Positions 11,412 to 21,265 of a stretch of 64,000 nucleotides of DNA are shown here, piece by piece. The notes beneath the pieces were generated by a model that was given only the letters and a program-made list of their open reading frames with translations, was not told the origin of the DNA and made no database searches. The DNA lies in the NCBI RefSeq assembly GCF_016031615.1, contig NZ_JACYXC010000001.1, positions 3,286,001-3,350,000 of the forward strand, read 5' to 3'. The DNA comes from Streptomyces pactum. GTDB taxonomy: Bacteria > Actinomycetota > Actinomycetes > Streptomycetales > Streptomycetaceae. Numbering within the stretch: position 1 is the first letter of the stretch; the number at the start of each line of letters is the position of its first letter. Position numbers and translations under genes: made by a program.

Positions 11412-12478
11412 CCGTCGCCCTCCTGCGCGGCGGACGAGCCCGGCGCGGTACGCCCGGAAGCGCCGCCCGGCGCTCCCGCCCGGCCCGGAGCCGTACCCCC
11501 GGAGGCCCGGCCCCGTGCCGTACCCCCGGACTCGCCGCCCGGCGCGGTACGCCCGGAGGAGCCCGGCACCGCACGGCCGGCCGGGTCCGGGGTGCGCGCG
11601 GCGGCCGGGTCCGCGCCCGGGCGCGACGCGGCCGGGTCCGCGGCCACCGGGGCGGAGGCCAGGTGGAGCCGGGTGAAGGCCAGCGCCTCGGCGAGGTCGG
11701 CCTCCCGCTCGGCGGAGGACATCGCCCGGCGGGTGTTGACCTCGACCACCACATGCCCGTCGAAGCCGCGGGCGGCGAGCCGTTCCAGCAGCTCGGCGCA
11801 GGGCTGGCTGCCCCGTCCGGGGACCAAATGCTCGTCCTTGGCGGAGCCGGCGCCGTCGGCGAGGTGGACGTGGGCGAGCCGGTCGCCCATCCGGTCGATC
11901 ATGGCGAGCGCGTCGGTGCGGGCGGTCGCGGTGTGCGACAGGTCCACGGTGAAGTGCCGGTAGTCGTCGTTGGTGACGTCCCAGTCGGGCGCGTAGGCGA
12001 GCATCTCGCGGTCCCGGTAGCGCCAGGGGTACATGTTCTCCACCGCGAACCGCACGTCCGTCTCGTCGGCCATCCGCCAGATGCCGCGCACGAACTCCCG
12101 GGCGTACCCCCGCTGCCAGCGGAACGGCGGGTGCACCACCACGGTGGAGGCGCCCAGCCGCTCGGCCGCCGCGCGGGCACGCCGCAGCTTCACCCACGGA
12201 TCGGTGGACCACACCCGCTGGGTGATCAGCAGACAGGGCGCGTGGACGGCGAGCACCGGCACCTGGTGGTAGTCGGAGAGGCGGCGCAGCGACTCCACGT
12301 CCTGGCTGACGGGGTCGGTCCACACCATCACCTCGACCCCGTCGTAGCCCAGACGGGCGGCGATCTCGAAGGCCGTCGCCGTGGACTCGGGGTAGACCGA
12401 CGCCGTGGACAGGGCGACCTTCGCATCCGGGATGCGCACCACTGGCTCTGTCACGTGGGACAGCGTACGGCGGCTCAT
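11408..12478 (-). CDS. Sugar phosphate isomerase/epimerase family protein (AP-endonuclease-2 TIM barrel)
   Basis: The core reads VALSTASVYPESTATAFEIA, VYDGVEVMVWTDPVSQD-like, VLAVHAPCLL, STVVVHPPFRWQRGYA, RFAVENMYPW, HFTVDLSHTATART and HVHLADGAGSAKDEHLVPGR, the metal-binding TIM-barrel pattern of the xylose isomerase-like family. The ATG at 12478 overlaps the upstream phosphatase stop by one base (TGATG), suggesting coupling; a GTG at 12454 would give the shorter start VTEPVVRIPDAK. The last ~80 residues form a Pro/Ala/Gly/Ser-rich tail not expected of the fold, in a stretch of DNA with repeated GGAGGCCCGG-like units; it runs right up to the tetR start. The substrate is unknown. Confidence 0.88.
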   Translation of the reverse strand: MSRRTLSHVTEPVVRIPDAKVALSTASVYPESTATAFEIAARLGYDGVEVMVWTDPVSQDVESLRRLSDYHQVPVLAVHAPCLLITQRVWSTDPWVKLRRARAAAERLGASTVVVHPPFRWQRGYAREFVRGIWRMADETDVRFAVENMYPWRYRDREMLAYAPDWDVTNDDYRHFTVDLSHTATARTDALAMIDRMGDRLAHVHLADGAGSAKDEHLVPGRGSQPCAELLERLAARGFDGHVVVEVNTRRAMSSAEREADLAEALAFTRLHLASAPVAADPAASRPGADPAAARTPDPAGRAVPGSSGRTAPGGESGGTARGRASGGTAPGRAGAPGGASGRTAPGSSAAQEGDG

Positions 12479-13410
12479 CAGGACGGGGGCAGATGGTCCA
12501 GGCGCCGCAGGATCACGCCCTCCCGCAACGCCCACGGGCATATCTCCAGCTCCGCCACCCCGAGCAGGTCCATCGCGCCCTCGGCGACCAGTGCCCCGGC
12601 GGCCAGCTGCGGGGCGCGGCCCTCCGACACCCCGGGCAGGTCGGCGCGCTGCACCGACGGCATCACGGCCAGCTTCGGCACCCACTCCTCCAGGGCCCGC
12701 AGGCTCAGCCGCCGTTCGGCGTACTCGCCCTCGGCGGAGCGCGCCGCGCCGGCCATCCGGGCCAGCTGCTTGAACGTCTTGGAGGTGCCGACCACCCGGT
12801 CCGGCGGGCCGAACCTGCTGAAGTCGCCGACGATCCGGGCGATCTCGGTCCGCACGTGGCGGCGGAGCGCGCGCACGTCGGCCGGGTCCGGCGGGTCGCC
12901 GGGCAGCCGGGCCGCGGTGAGCCGGCCGGCGCCCAGCGGCAGCGACACCGCGATGTCGGGCTCCTCGTCCAGCCCGTAGGCGATCTCCAGCGAGCCGCCG
13001 CCGATGTCCAGGACGAGCAGCCGGCCGGCCGACCAGCCGAACCAGCGGCGGGCGGCGAGGAAGGTGAGCCGGGCCTCCTCCTCCCCGCTGAGCACGGAGA
13101 GCGTGACCCCGGTCTCCTCGGCGACCCGGGCGAGCACCTCGTCGGCGTTGCCGGCCTCCCGGACCGCGGAGGTGGCGAACGGCAGGATCTCCTCCACGCC
13201 CTTGTCCTCGGCCGCGGCCCGGGCGTCCTTGATCACCTCGACGAGGCGCTCGACCCCCTGCGGGGTGATCGCGCCGTCGCCGTCCAGCAGTTCCGCCAGC
13301 CGCAGCTCCCGCTTGTGCGAGTGGGCGGGCAGCGGGCGGGCGCCGGGGTGCGCGTCCACCACGAGCAGGTGGACGGTGTTCGAACCCACGTCCAGGACTC
13401 CGAGTCTCAT
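12478..13410 (-). CDS. Ppx/GppA-family phosphatase
   Basis: The 310-residue product starts MRLGVLDVGSNTVHLLVVDA, the ASKHA phosphate-1 motif, and continues with ATSAVREAGNADEVL, VLSGEEEARLTFLAARRWFG and LLVLDIGGGSLEIAYG. These are the hallmark motifs of exopolyphosphatase/pppGpp phosphatase proteins. The length fits the short actinobacterial form (Ppx1-like), which lacks the C-terminal HD domain. It probably acts on polyphosphate or related phosphoanhydrides in the cytoplasm; the precise substrate cannot be read from sequence. It is the first gene of a coupled group with the isomerase and tetR genes. Confidence 0.93.
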   Translation of the reverse strand: MRLGVLDVGSNTVHLLVVDAHPGARPLPAHSHKRELRLAELLDGDGAITPQGVERLVEVIKDARAAAEDKGVEEILPFATSAVREAGNADEVLARVAEETGVTLSVLSGEEEARLTFLAARRWFGWSAGRLLVLDIGGGSLEIAYGLDEEPDIAVSLPLGAGRLTAARLPGDPPDPADVRALRRHVRTEIARIVGDFSRFGPPDRVVGTSKTFKQLARMAGAARSAEGEYAERRLSLRALEEWVPKLAVMPSVQRADLPGVSEGRAPQLAAGALVAEGAMDLLGVAELEICPWALREGVILRRLDHLPPS

Positions 13411-13561
13411 GCCAGCACGCTACTGCGCGTCCGCCACGGGTACGCAGGGGTCCGGCGCCGGTACGTGGGGGTGCGGCGCCGGTCACACCGGGCCGGGCGC
13501 GCCGGATACGTGCCCGCAGGGGGTGGCCGGAACTGTTCCCCGCCCGCATACGCTGGGGGGT

Positions 13562-14458
13562 GTGGCAAAGACGAAAAAGGCCAAGCGGGGCAAAGCCGCC
13601 GAGAAGGAGTCGCTGACGGGCTCCACCACGCCGTCGCGGCAGCGCGCCGGCGATCCGGTGACCGGCGCGGAGGCCGGCACGGGGTCCGGGGCGGCCTGTG
13701 ACGAAGTCGGCACGGACTTCCCCCGGGTCTGGGTCGAGTTCCCCGACCCGGCCGACGAGGAGCAGGTGTTCCGCTGCGACCTGACCTGGCTGACCTCCCG
13801 CTGGACCTGCGTCTTCGGGCAGGGCTGCCAGGGCATCCAGGCGGGCCGGGCCGCCGACGGCTGCTGCACCCTCGGCGCCCACTTCTCCGACGAGGACGAC
13901 GAGCGTCGGGTGGCGCGCGAGATGGCCCGGCTGACCCCGGACATCTGGCAGTTCCACGACGTGGGGCACGCGTCCGGGTGGGTGCAGCAGGACGAGGACG
14001 GTGAGCGGCAGACCCGCCGCTGGGAGGGCTCCTGCATCTTCCAGAACCGGCCGGGCTTCCCCGGCGGCGCGGGCTGCTCGCTGCACATCCTGGCGCTCCG
14101 CGAGGGCCGGGAGCCACTGGAGACCAAGCCGGACGTGTGCTGGCAGCTGCCCATCCGGCGCACCTACGAGTGGATCGACCGGCCGGACGACACCCGGGTG
14201 CTCCAGGTGTCGATCGGCGAGTACGACCGCCGCGGCTGGGGCCCGGGCGGCCACGACCTGCACTGGTGGTGCACCTCGGCGACCTCGGCGCACGGCGCCG
14301 GGAAGCCGGTGTACGCGTCGTACCGGCCGGAGCTGACCGAGCTGATGGGCGAGGCGGGGTACGAGAAGCTGGCCGAGCTGTGCGAGCAGCGCCTGGCCCA
14401 GCAGCTCCCGCTGGTCGCCCCGCACCCGGCCGACCCGGCCCCGGCGGCAGGCGCCTGA
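13562..14458 (+). CDS. Conserved cysteine-rich protein, possibly metal-chelating
   Basis: This 298-residue protein starts at a GTG (VAKTKKAKRGKAAEKES) with a basic N-terminus. The body has several cysteines in short clusters: FRCDLTW, WTCVFGQGCQGIQ and DGCCTLGAHF, then GSCIFQNR, GAGCSLHIL, DVCWQLP and WWCTSATSA. The pattern resembles the zinc/iron-chelating cysteine-cluster proteins (DUF3109/YkgJ-like), but I am not certain of the family. It is divergent from the phosphatase gene with a 151-bp intergenic region containing two CGGCGCCGGTACG-like repeats. Confidence 0.8.
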   Translation: MAKTKKAKRGKAAEKESLTGSTTPSRQRAGDPVTGAEAGTGSGAACDEVGTDFPRVWVEFPDPADEEQVFRCDLTWLTSRWTCVFGQGCQGIQAGRAADGCCTLGAHFSDEDDERRVAREMARLTPDIWQFHDVGHASGWVQQDEDGERQTRRWEGSCIFQNRPGFPGGAGCSLHILALREGREPLETKPDVCWQLPIRRTYEWIDRPDDTRVLQVSIGEYDRRGWGPGGHDLHWWCTSATSAHGAGKPVYASYRPELTELMGEAGYEKLAELCEQRLAQQLPLVAPHPADPAPAAGA

Positions 14459-14775
14459 CCGGCGGTCCCGCGACCTGCGCCCGAGCCCGGACCGCACCCC
14501 GTGCCGCCGGGCCGCCACGGGCACCGGCCGGATCCGCACCCGTGCCGGAGCCGCCACGGGCACCGGCCGGGCCCGCACCCGTACCGGTCCCCGTCGCCAG
14601 CGGCGGCACGCGCCGGTGCCCGTCCCCACGGGACCCTGCCGCTCCGGCGCCCCGCCGTACCCGTGGGTCGACGGCCCGCCGTACCGGCGCACCGGCGCGG
14701 GAGCAGGTGGCCGGGGGACCGGGGGATCGGAAACGGTCAGCCGGTCGCCGCCGGTGGTCGGCCGGTCGGCGGCGG
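14459..14775. repeat. Gene-free gap with 39-bp tandem duplication
   Basis: A 39-bp unit starting GCCGCCACGG is present in two adjacent near-identical copies at 14511-14549 and 14550-14588. The remainder is CGG- and GTACCGG-rich. The gap is convergent, between a plus-strand stop and a minus-strand stop. Confidence 0.65.
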
Positions 14776-16584
14776 TCAGCCGCTCGCCGGTGGGGCCGGT
14801 GGCTCGGTGGCCGGGGTGGTCGGCGTGGGCTCCGGGCCGGGGTCGGTCGGCTGCGGGTCCTCGGGGCCGGGGCGGGTCGGCGCCGGGGTGGGTTCGGGGG
14901 CCGGCGCCGGTGCCCTCGATCACCACCACCCCGCCGTGCGGGCCCACCGCCACCCGCGCGCTCCACGCGCCCGACGGCTCCCGGTCCCGGTCCACCGACA
15001 CCGTGATGCTGGTCGTCTCGCCGGGGCGGAGCGCTCCGGCGGTACGGCTGAGCTGGAGCCAGGCCGCGTCCGCCGACGCCGACCAGCTGACCGGCGCGCC
15101 GCCCGAGGCGGTCAGGGTGATCACCGTGACGTCCCCGTGCGGCCGGGCCCCCAGGGTCAGCCGGCCGGGGCCGGAGGCGGGTCCGGCCGGGGTACCCGGC
15201 CGGACGGCGTGCGGTCCCTCCCGGCCGTCCGCCCCGGGGGACCGGCCCCGGTCGCCGTCCGCGCCGGTCCGGTCCCGGGGACCACCTCGACCGAGACGCC
15301 GGTGCCCTCCCGCCCGGCCCGGCCCGGCCCGTCCGGAACACCGGGCCCGGCCCGGCCCGCCTCCCGGAACCGGCCGCCGTCCGGCCCGGCGCCGCCCTCG
15401 GCGCCCTCCTCGCGGGCGGAGACCGCGTCCGACTCGTACCCCTCACCGGCGAGCGGGGCTCCCCGGTAGGCCGCCCAGATCGCCAGCACCGGGGCGGCCA
15501 CCACGGTGACGACCACGGTGGTGGTCATCACCCGGCTGCGCAGCCGCTTCCGGCGGGCCGCCCTGTCCTTGGGGGCCAGCGGGAAGCCGAACCGGTTGAA
15601 GCGCGGCTCGCCGGAGCGCGCCGACCGGACCCGCAGGGCGCGCCGGAGCGCCGCCTGGACCGCCGGGCGCGGCGCCTCCAGCACCGGCAGCGCGGCGGGC
15701 GCGGCGGCGTTCCCCGGCCACGGCCCGCCCGCGGTGGCCCGCTCGGCACGGCGGCGGCACTCGGGGCAGTCGTCCACATGGCGGACCAGTTCGCGCCGGA
15801 GGGCGGCGGAGAAGAGCACCTGGCTGTCGCCCGCCAGCCGGGACACCACCGGACAGTGCCCCAGCTCCACCACCGCCAGCGCGGCCCGGGTCCGCTCCAC
15901 CTCGCAGGCCGCGCCGGCGAGCAGCGCCCGGGTCTCGTCCGGGTCGCGGCCGAGCACCGCCGCGACCTCCTGCGGCGTGAGGTGGTGGCGGACCGCCAGC
16001 TCCAGCGCCTCCCGCTGCTCGGCGGTGGTCCCGGCCGCCTCCGGCCAGGCCAGGGTGGACAGTTCACGGCGCCGCCGCGCGGCGGTGGCCTCGTCCGGCG
16101 TACCCGGCGCGGCACCCGGCCCGCCACCCGGCGGACCGCCGCCGGCCCGGCCACCGCCGCCCGGGCCGTCGCCCGCCGGAGCGCCGGTCACCCCGCCGTC
16201 CGCCGACCACGCGGGACCGGCCGGGGCCGCGGCGGACCCGCCGGGGGTGCCCGGAGCGGCCGCGTCCCGCTCGGCCAGCCGGTGCAGGCACGCCCAGCGG
16301 GCGACCGCGTAGAGCCACGGACGGTGCAGGTCCCCGTCGAGCGGGGCCCGCCGCCCCCGGCCCCGCTCGCGCCGCCGCTCGGCCACCGCCAGCGCCTCAC
16401 CGAGCGCGGAGACCGCCGCATCGTGGTCGCCCAGCAGGGAGAGGCAGTACGTGAAGAGGCCGTCCAGATACGGTTCGTGGCGCGTCGGCGGCCGCTGCGG
16501 GCGGGTGGCGGAGCGGGTGGAACGGCGGTGCGCCCGGTGCGCGCCGGTGGAGTGCCTGGGGTGCTCAGACCGTGTGCTCATCAC
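14776..16584 (-). CDS. Sigma-like membrane protein with C-terminal BACON domain (two compensating frameshifts)
   Basis: Starting at GTG 16584 or ATG 16581, the protein has a sigma-factor-like region (LDGLFTYCLSLLGDHDAAVS; later TAEQREALELAVRHHLTPQE) and a zinc-finger-like HVDDCPECRRR. A transmembrane helix follows at about residues 352-372. The as-is frame stops at 15157. The -1 frame continues as GRLTLGARPHGDVTVITLTA and VSWSASADAAWLQLSRTAGA, a classic BACON domain, to GGVVVIEGTGAG near 14905. There the original frame resumes as a Pro/Thr tail (PEPTPAPTRPGPEDPQPTD) ending at a TGA at 14776. So one base is missing between about 15160 and 15290 and one is extra around 14894-14903; net length is 3 x 603. 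BACON domains are external Ig-like carbohydrate-binding modules. The gene is probably intact in vivo and the indels errors. Confidence 0.7.
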
Positions 16585-17068
16585 CGGTGACCGTAGGCGG
16601 ACGATGCAGACACACCTGCACCTCTCGGGCAGGTTTAACCCCTACGGGTGATCGCCTCCCTCGAAAGAGGACAGGTTTCCACTCTTTCTGCCGGAACTCT
16701 GGTAGGCGGCGCCCGCTTGCAGCACCGGCTGTGCTGCGCCACCCCGGCCCACCCCCCGCGCCGGGCTCCTCCCCCGGGCGTGCTCCGTCCCGCCCGCTCC
16801 GTCCCCGTGCGTCATCCCGTGCGCCTTCGCCGCGCGCGCCTTCGTCCCGCCCGCCGTGCCCTCGTCCCGTACGCCCCGGTCCCGCGCACCCCGGTCCCGT
16901 ACGCCTTCGTCGGAGCGCACCTCCGCCCCGGCTCCCGGCCCCGCCCGCCGCACCCGTCACCGCGGCCCGCCGCACCCGGCTGCCGGCCCCCCGCTGCCGG
17001 CCCCCGGCCGGTGTCCGCCGCCCGCCCTCAGCGTCGGCGGTGTCGGTGGTCCCCGCTAGCGTTACGGC
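16585..17068. other. Divergent gene-free gap upstream of radA
   Basis: The part next to the BACON gene (16600-16720) is relatively AT-containing (AGGTTTAACCCC, CTCGAAAGAGGACAGGTTTCC) and is the most promoter-like stretch. From 16750 to 17040 the sequence is repetitive, with variants of CGTCCCGTACGCC and CCGGTCCCG. No gene is supported on either strand. Confidence 0.5.
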
Positions 17069-18550
17069 ATGGCTGCCCGTACCTCCCGCTCGTCCGCCAA
17101 GGACCGGCCCTCCTACCGCTGCACCGAGTGCGGCTGGACCACCGCCAAGTGGATCGGTCGCTGCCCCGAGTGCCAGGCGTGGGGCACGGTCGAGGAGTTC
17201 GGTGCGCCCGCGGTGCGGACCACCGCGCCGGGCCGGGTCACCTCCGCCGCCCTCCCCATCGGCCAGGTGGACGGCCGGCAGGCCGCCGCCCGGGGCACCG
17301 GGGTGGACGAGCTGGACCGGGTGCTGGGCGGCGGGCTGGTCCCCGGCGCGGTGGTGCTGCTCGCCGGCGAGCCGGGAGTGGGCAAGTCCACCCTGCTGCT
17401 GGACGTGGCGGCGAAGGCGGCCACCGAGGAGCACCGCACCCTGTACATCACCGGCGAGGAGTCGGCGAGCCAGGTGCGGATGCGCGCGGACCGGATCGGC
17501 GCGCTCTCCGAGCACCTGTACCTCGCCGCGGAGACCGACCTGTCGGCGGTGCTGGGCCACCTGGACACGGTCAAGCCGTCGCTGCTGGTCCTGGACTCGG
17601 TGCAGACCGTGGCCTCGCCGGAGATCGACGGCGCGCCCGGCGGCATGGCCCAGGTGCGGGAGGTGGCCGGGGCGCTGATCCGGGCCTCCAAGGAGCGCGG
17701 CATGTCGACCCTGCTGGTGGGCCACGTCACCAAGGACGGCGCCATCGCCGGCCCGCGGCTGCTGGAGCACCTGGTGGACGTGGTGCTGCACTTCGAGGGC
17801 GACCGGCACGCCCGGCTGCGGCTGGTACGCGGCGTCAAGAACCGCTACGGGGCCACCGACGAGGTGGGCTGCTTCGAACTGCACGACGAGGGCATCACCG
17901 GACTCGCCGACCCCTCCGGGCTCTTCCTCACCCGGCGCGACGAGCCGGTGCCCGGGACCTGTCTGACGGTCACCCTGGAGGGCCGGCGCCCGCTGGTGGC
18001 CGAGGTGCAGGCGCTCACCGTGGACTCGCAGATCCCCTCGCCCCGCCGCACCACCTCCGGCCTGGAGACCTCCCGGGTGTCGATGATGCTCGCCGTGCTC
18101 GAGCAGCGCGGCCGGATCAGCGCGCTGGGCAAGCGGGACATCTACTCCGCCACCGTCGGCGGGGTGCGGCTCTCCGAGCCCGCCGCCGACCTGGCGGTGG
18201 CGCTCGCCCTGGCCAGCGCGGCCGCCGACACCCCGCTGCCGAAGAACCTGGTGGCCATCGGCGAGGTGGGGCTGGCGGGCGAGGTACGCCGGGTGACGGG
18301 GGTGCAGCGCCGGCTCGCCGAGGCCGCCCGGCTCGGCTTCACGCACGCGCTGGTGCCCGCCGATCCCGGCAAGGTACCGCCGGGTATGCGGGTGACGGAG
18401 GTCGCGGACATCGGGGAGGCGCTGCGGGTCCTGCCGCGCGGACGCTCCGCCGCGAAGGCCCCCGACGGCACCCCCGACGGAGCCCCCGGCGGCGCCGCCG
18501 CGGGACGCGTACGCCGGGACGCCCCACGACAGGAGGCCGGGCGCCGGTAG
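17069..18550 (+). CDS. radA: DNA repair protein RadA (Sms)
   Basis: The 493-residue protein has the C4 zinc finger at its N-terminus (YRCTECGWTTAKWIGRCPEC), a Walker A GEPGVGKSTLLL, and the RadA-specific KNRYG (KNRFG) motif in RGVKNRYGATDEVGCFE. A Lon-protease-like C-terminal domain follows (IYSATVGGVRLSEPAADLA, then PLPKNLVAIGEVGLAGEVR). RadA is a RecA-like ATPase that drives branch migration of recombination intermediates. It lies 112 bp upstream of disA on the same strand; the radA-disA order is conserved in many Gram-positive bacteria, where RadA can inhibit DisA. The C-terminal 35 residues are a variable Ala/Gly/Pro tail. Confidence 0.97.
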   Translation: MAARTSRSSAKDRPSYRCTECGWTTAKWIGRCPECQAWGTVEEFGAPAVRTTAPGRVTSAALPIGQVDGRQAAARGTGVDELDRVLGGGLVPGAVVLLAGEPGVGKSTLLLDVAAKAATEEHRTLYITGEESASQVRMRADRIGALSEHLYLAAETDLSAVLGHLDTVKPSLLVLDSVQTVASPEIDGAPGGMAQVREVAGALIRASKERGMSTLLVGHVTKDGAIAGPRLLEHLVDVVLHFEGDRHARLRLVRGVKNRYGATDEVGCFELHDEGITGLADPSGLFLTRRDEPVPGTCLTVTLEGRRPLVAEVQALTVDSQIPSPRRTTSGLETSRVSMMLAVLEQRGRISALGKRDIYSATVGGVRLSEPAADLAVALALASAAADTPLPKNLVAIGEVGLAGEVRRVTGVQRRLAEAARLGFTHALVPADPGKVPPGMRVTEVADIGEALRVLPRGRSAAKAPDGTPDGAPGGAAAGRVRRDAPRQEAGRR

Positions 18551-18662
18551 ACTTTGCCCAGGTCTCGCCCGTCAACGTAGTACCGCCGTCAGGCACCGAA
18601 GCACGCAGCAGGACGGCGGGGGCGGTCCGCGGCACCGAATGACCTGGCGACGGAGGAGTGCA

Positions 18663-19796
18663 GTGGCAGCAGGCGACCGGGCGGCAGCCCCGGGCAAGGC
18701 CGACGGTCTGATGCGCGCCTCCCTGAGCGCGGTGGCCCCCGGAACCGCCCTGCGCGACGGCCTGGAGCGGGTCCTGCGCGGCAACACCGGCGGGCTGATC
18801 GTCCTGGGGATGGACAAGACCGTGGAGTCGCTGTGCACCGGCGGCTTCGTGCTGGACGTCGAGTTCAGCGCGACCCGGCTGCGCGAGCTGTGCAAGCTGG
18901 ACGGCGCGATGATCCTGGACAAGGACATCACCAAGATCGTGCGGGCCGGTGTCCAGCTGGTCCCGGACGCGTCGATCCCCACCGAGGAGACCGGCACCCG
19001 GCACCGCACCGCCCAGCGGGTCTCCATCCAGACCGGCCTGCCGGTCATCTCGGTCAGCCAGTCGATGCGGCTGATCGCGCTCTACGTGGACGGGGAACGG
19101 CGGGTCCTGGAGGAGTCCGCGGCGATCCTCTCCCGCGCCAACCAGGCGCTGGCCACCCTGGAGCGGTACAAGCTCCGGCTGGACGAGGTGGCCGGCACCC
19201 TCTCCGCCCTGGAGATCGAGGACCTGGTCACCGTCCGGGACGTCACGGCGGTCGCCCAGCGCCTGGAGATGGTGCGGCGGATCGCCACCGAGATCGCCGA
19301 GTACGTGGTGGAGCTGGGCACCGACGGCCGTCTCCTCTCGCTCCAGCTGGACGAGTTGATCGCCGGTGTGGAGCCGGAGCGCGAGCTGGTGATCCGCGAC
19401 TACGTGCCGGAGCCAACCGCCGCCCGCTCCACCTCGGGGCGCGGCCCGCAGCGCACCCGCACGGTGGCCGAGGCGCTCGCCGAGCTGGACCGGCTCAGCC
19501 ACCCCGAGCTGCTGGAACTCCCCATCGTGGCCCGCGCGCTGGGCTACAGCGGCTCCCCCGAGACGCTGGACTCCGCCGTCTCGCCGCGCGGCTTCCGGCT
19601 GCTGGCGAAGGTGCCGCGGCTGCCGGGCGCCATCATCGAGCGGCTGGTGGACCACTTCGGCGGGCTGCAGAAGCTGCTCGGCGCGAGCGTGGACGACCTC
19701 CAGGCGGTGGACGGCGTCGGCGAGGCGCGGGCCCGCTCGGTCCGCGAGGGATTGTCCCGGCTCGCCGAGTCCTCGATCCTGGAACGCTACGTCTGA
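18663..19796 (+). CDS. disA: DNA integrity scanning protein, diadenylate cyclase DisA
   Basis: I chose the GTG at 18663 because GGAGG sits 6 bases upstream; an in-frame earlier start at 18639 lacks this. The 377-residue product has the DAC domain with the DGA motif (KLDGAMILDK, residues 80-82) and RHR motif (TRHRTAQR, 113-115), which bind ATP and make cyclic di-AMP. A central helical spine (residues about 150-280) and a C-terminal helix-hairpin-helix domain (LPGAIIERLVDHFGGLQKLL, then VDGVGEARARSVREG) that senses branched DNA follow. All expected motifs are intact. Confidence 0.97.
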   Translation: MAAGDRAAAPGKADGLMRASLSAVAPGTALRDGLERVLRGNTGGLIVLGMDKTVESLCTGGFVLDVEFSATRLRELCKLDGAMILDKDITKIVRAGVQLVPDASIPTEETGTRHRTAQRVSIQTGLPVISVSQSMRLIALYVDGERRVLEESAAILSRANQALATLERYKLRLDEVAGTLSALEIEDLVTVRDVTAVAQRLEMVRRIATEIAEYVVELGTDGRLLSLQLDELIAGVEPERELVIRDYVPEPTAARSTSGRGPQRTRTVAEALAELDRLSHPELLELPIVARALGYSGSPETLDSAVSPRGFRLLAKVPRLPGAIIERLVDHFGGLQKLLGASVDDLQAVDGVGEARARSVREGLSRLAESSILERYV

Positions 19797-20243
19797 CCCG
19801 GTGCCGCTGGGGCGCCGCCGCGTAGGGTCCGTCCGGCACTTCGCCGTGCACCGTCCGTCCGCCGTGGTGCCCGGCCGGTGCGGCCGCCCCTGATCCGTCC
19901 GTCGTACGGCATCGTGCGTGCGCCGGGGCCCGGCGCGGGGGTCGTTGCGGAGTGCCTCCGGTCATCACGGTTGGGCGCACCGGGCTGTTGCGGGGGCGCG
20001 GCCGGTACGTCGCGGCCCGCGCGCGGGGCTGTTGCGTAGATTGCGGGGCGGCGCCGGTACGACAGGGCCCGGCGCACAAGGCTGTTGCGGGAGCCCGGCC
20101 GGTACGACACGGCCCGCCCGGCGGCGCTCGCCCGACGCGGCCGGCCGCCCCGGGCCGTCACCGGGTTACGACGCCCGGCCCCCGGCCCGGACCGTGAACC
20201 GGGCCGGGCCCCGACCGGCCCGTCGGGGGTGCGGTCGGTGCGG
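19797..20243. repeat. Gene-free gap with GGCTGTTGCG repeats
   Basis: GGCTGTTGCG recurs at 19983, 20027 and 20080, each followed by GGCGC/GCCCGGCCGGTACG-like sequence, giving about three degenerate units of 45-53 bp. The gap is convergent between disA and the next minus-strand gene. No gene is supported. Confidence 0.55.
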
Positions 20244-21119
20244 TCAGTCCTTCTCCAGTACGAACGACACCTGGGCCGCGCCCAGTCCGCGTACCTTCGC
20301 CTCCACCAGGTAGGTGCCGGGCTTGGCTGCGGCCTCACCGGACGGGGTCGCGCAGTTCGCCGCGCTCCGCTTGCGGTCCCACTCCACCGTGCGCTTGGTC
20401 TGGCCGTCGCCGGGCACCTCGACGAACGCCGCCGCGACGCCCTTGGAGCAGTCGCCGGTCGCCCAGACGTGGTCGTTCTCGGAGTCGGTGATGGTCAGGG
20501 AGGCCGAGGCACGGCCGAAGTCGACCTTGCAGGCGCTGTCCGAGGAGTTCTTGACGACCATCTCGAACTTCGGCTTCTCGTCAGGGGCGTAGGAGTTCTT
20601 CACCTTGCCGTCGAGCACGCTGCGCACCGTCAGCTCGACCGCGCCGGCCTTGCAGTCGGGCAGCGTGGAGTCGGCGGGCACCGCCGCTCCGTCACCGACG
20701 CCGACCCCCCGCCCCGCGGCCCCGGTCCCGGCGCCACCGCCGGTGCCCGCCGAGCCGCCGGCGGTGTCACCGCCGCCGTCACCCTGGCCACCGGTGTCCT
20801 CCGCGCCGTCCTGGCCCGACGAGCCGGTCCCGCCGTCGTCGGCCTCGTCCCGGCCGCCCGGGCGGTTGCCGTTGACCGGTGTGGACGAGGAGGGCCCCGG
20901 GGTGATGGTGCGGGCACCACTGCTCTCCCCGGCACCCTTGCCGCTGTCCTTCCCCCCGTCGTCCGAACCGCCCAGGTTGAACGCCCAGAAGATCAATAGC
21001 ACCAGGCCCACGAGCAGGAGCAGCGCAACTGCCCTCCGGCGCCAGTAGATGGAGGAGGGAAGCGGCCCGATCGGATTGCGCAGAGATCCCACGCGCAAAC
21101 TGTACGAGAGATCCGCCAC
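20244..21119 (-). CDS. Membrane-anchored protein with conserved extracytoplasmic domain, function unknown
   Basis: The protein reads VGSLRNPIGPLPSSIYWRRR, then one transmembrane helix (AVALLLLVGLVLLIFWAFNL), a long Gly/Asp/Ser/Thr-rich linker of about 100 residues, and a C-terminal beta-rich domain of about 120 residues (CKAGAVELTVRSVLDGKVKN to VRGLGAAQVSFVLEKD). Two cysteines in the external domain (DSACKVDF, NCATPSG) could form a disulfide. The start may be the GTG at 21119 (291 aa) or the GTG at 21092, which begins exactly at the conserved VGSLRNP segment; neither has a strong Shine-Dalgarno. Orthologues are common in Streptomyces but unnamed. Confidence 0.8.
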   Translation of the reverse strand: MADLSYSLRVGSLRNPIGPLPSSIYWRRRAVALLLLVGLVLLIFWAFNLGGSDDGGKDSGKGAGESSGARTITPGPSSSTPVNGNRPGGRDEADDGGTGSSGQDGAEDTGGQGDGGGDTAGGSAGTGGGAGTGAAGRGVGVGDGAAVPADSTLPDCKAGAVELTVRSVLDGKVKNSYAPDEKPKFEMVVKNSSDSACKVDFGRASASLTITDSENDHVWATGDCSKGVAAAFVEVPGDGQTKRTVEWDRKRSAANCATPSGEAAAKPGTYLVEAKVRGLGAAQVSFVLEKD

Positions 21120-21265
21120 TCGACCCGCCAGTACCCGCCGTAGAGCGGGCCTACTTTTCTCATCATCGGACCGGAAGCTGTCCGTCCCGTCTGACTTTCG
21201 TCAGATACCTGTCCTTCCGATCGCACGATGTGGTGAGCCGGTAACCGTCCATAACGTCCGGGTCC

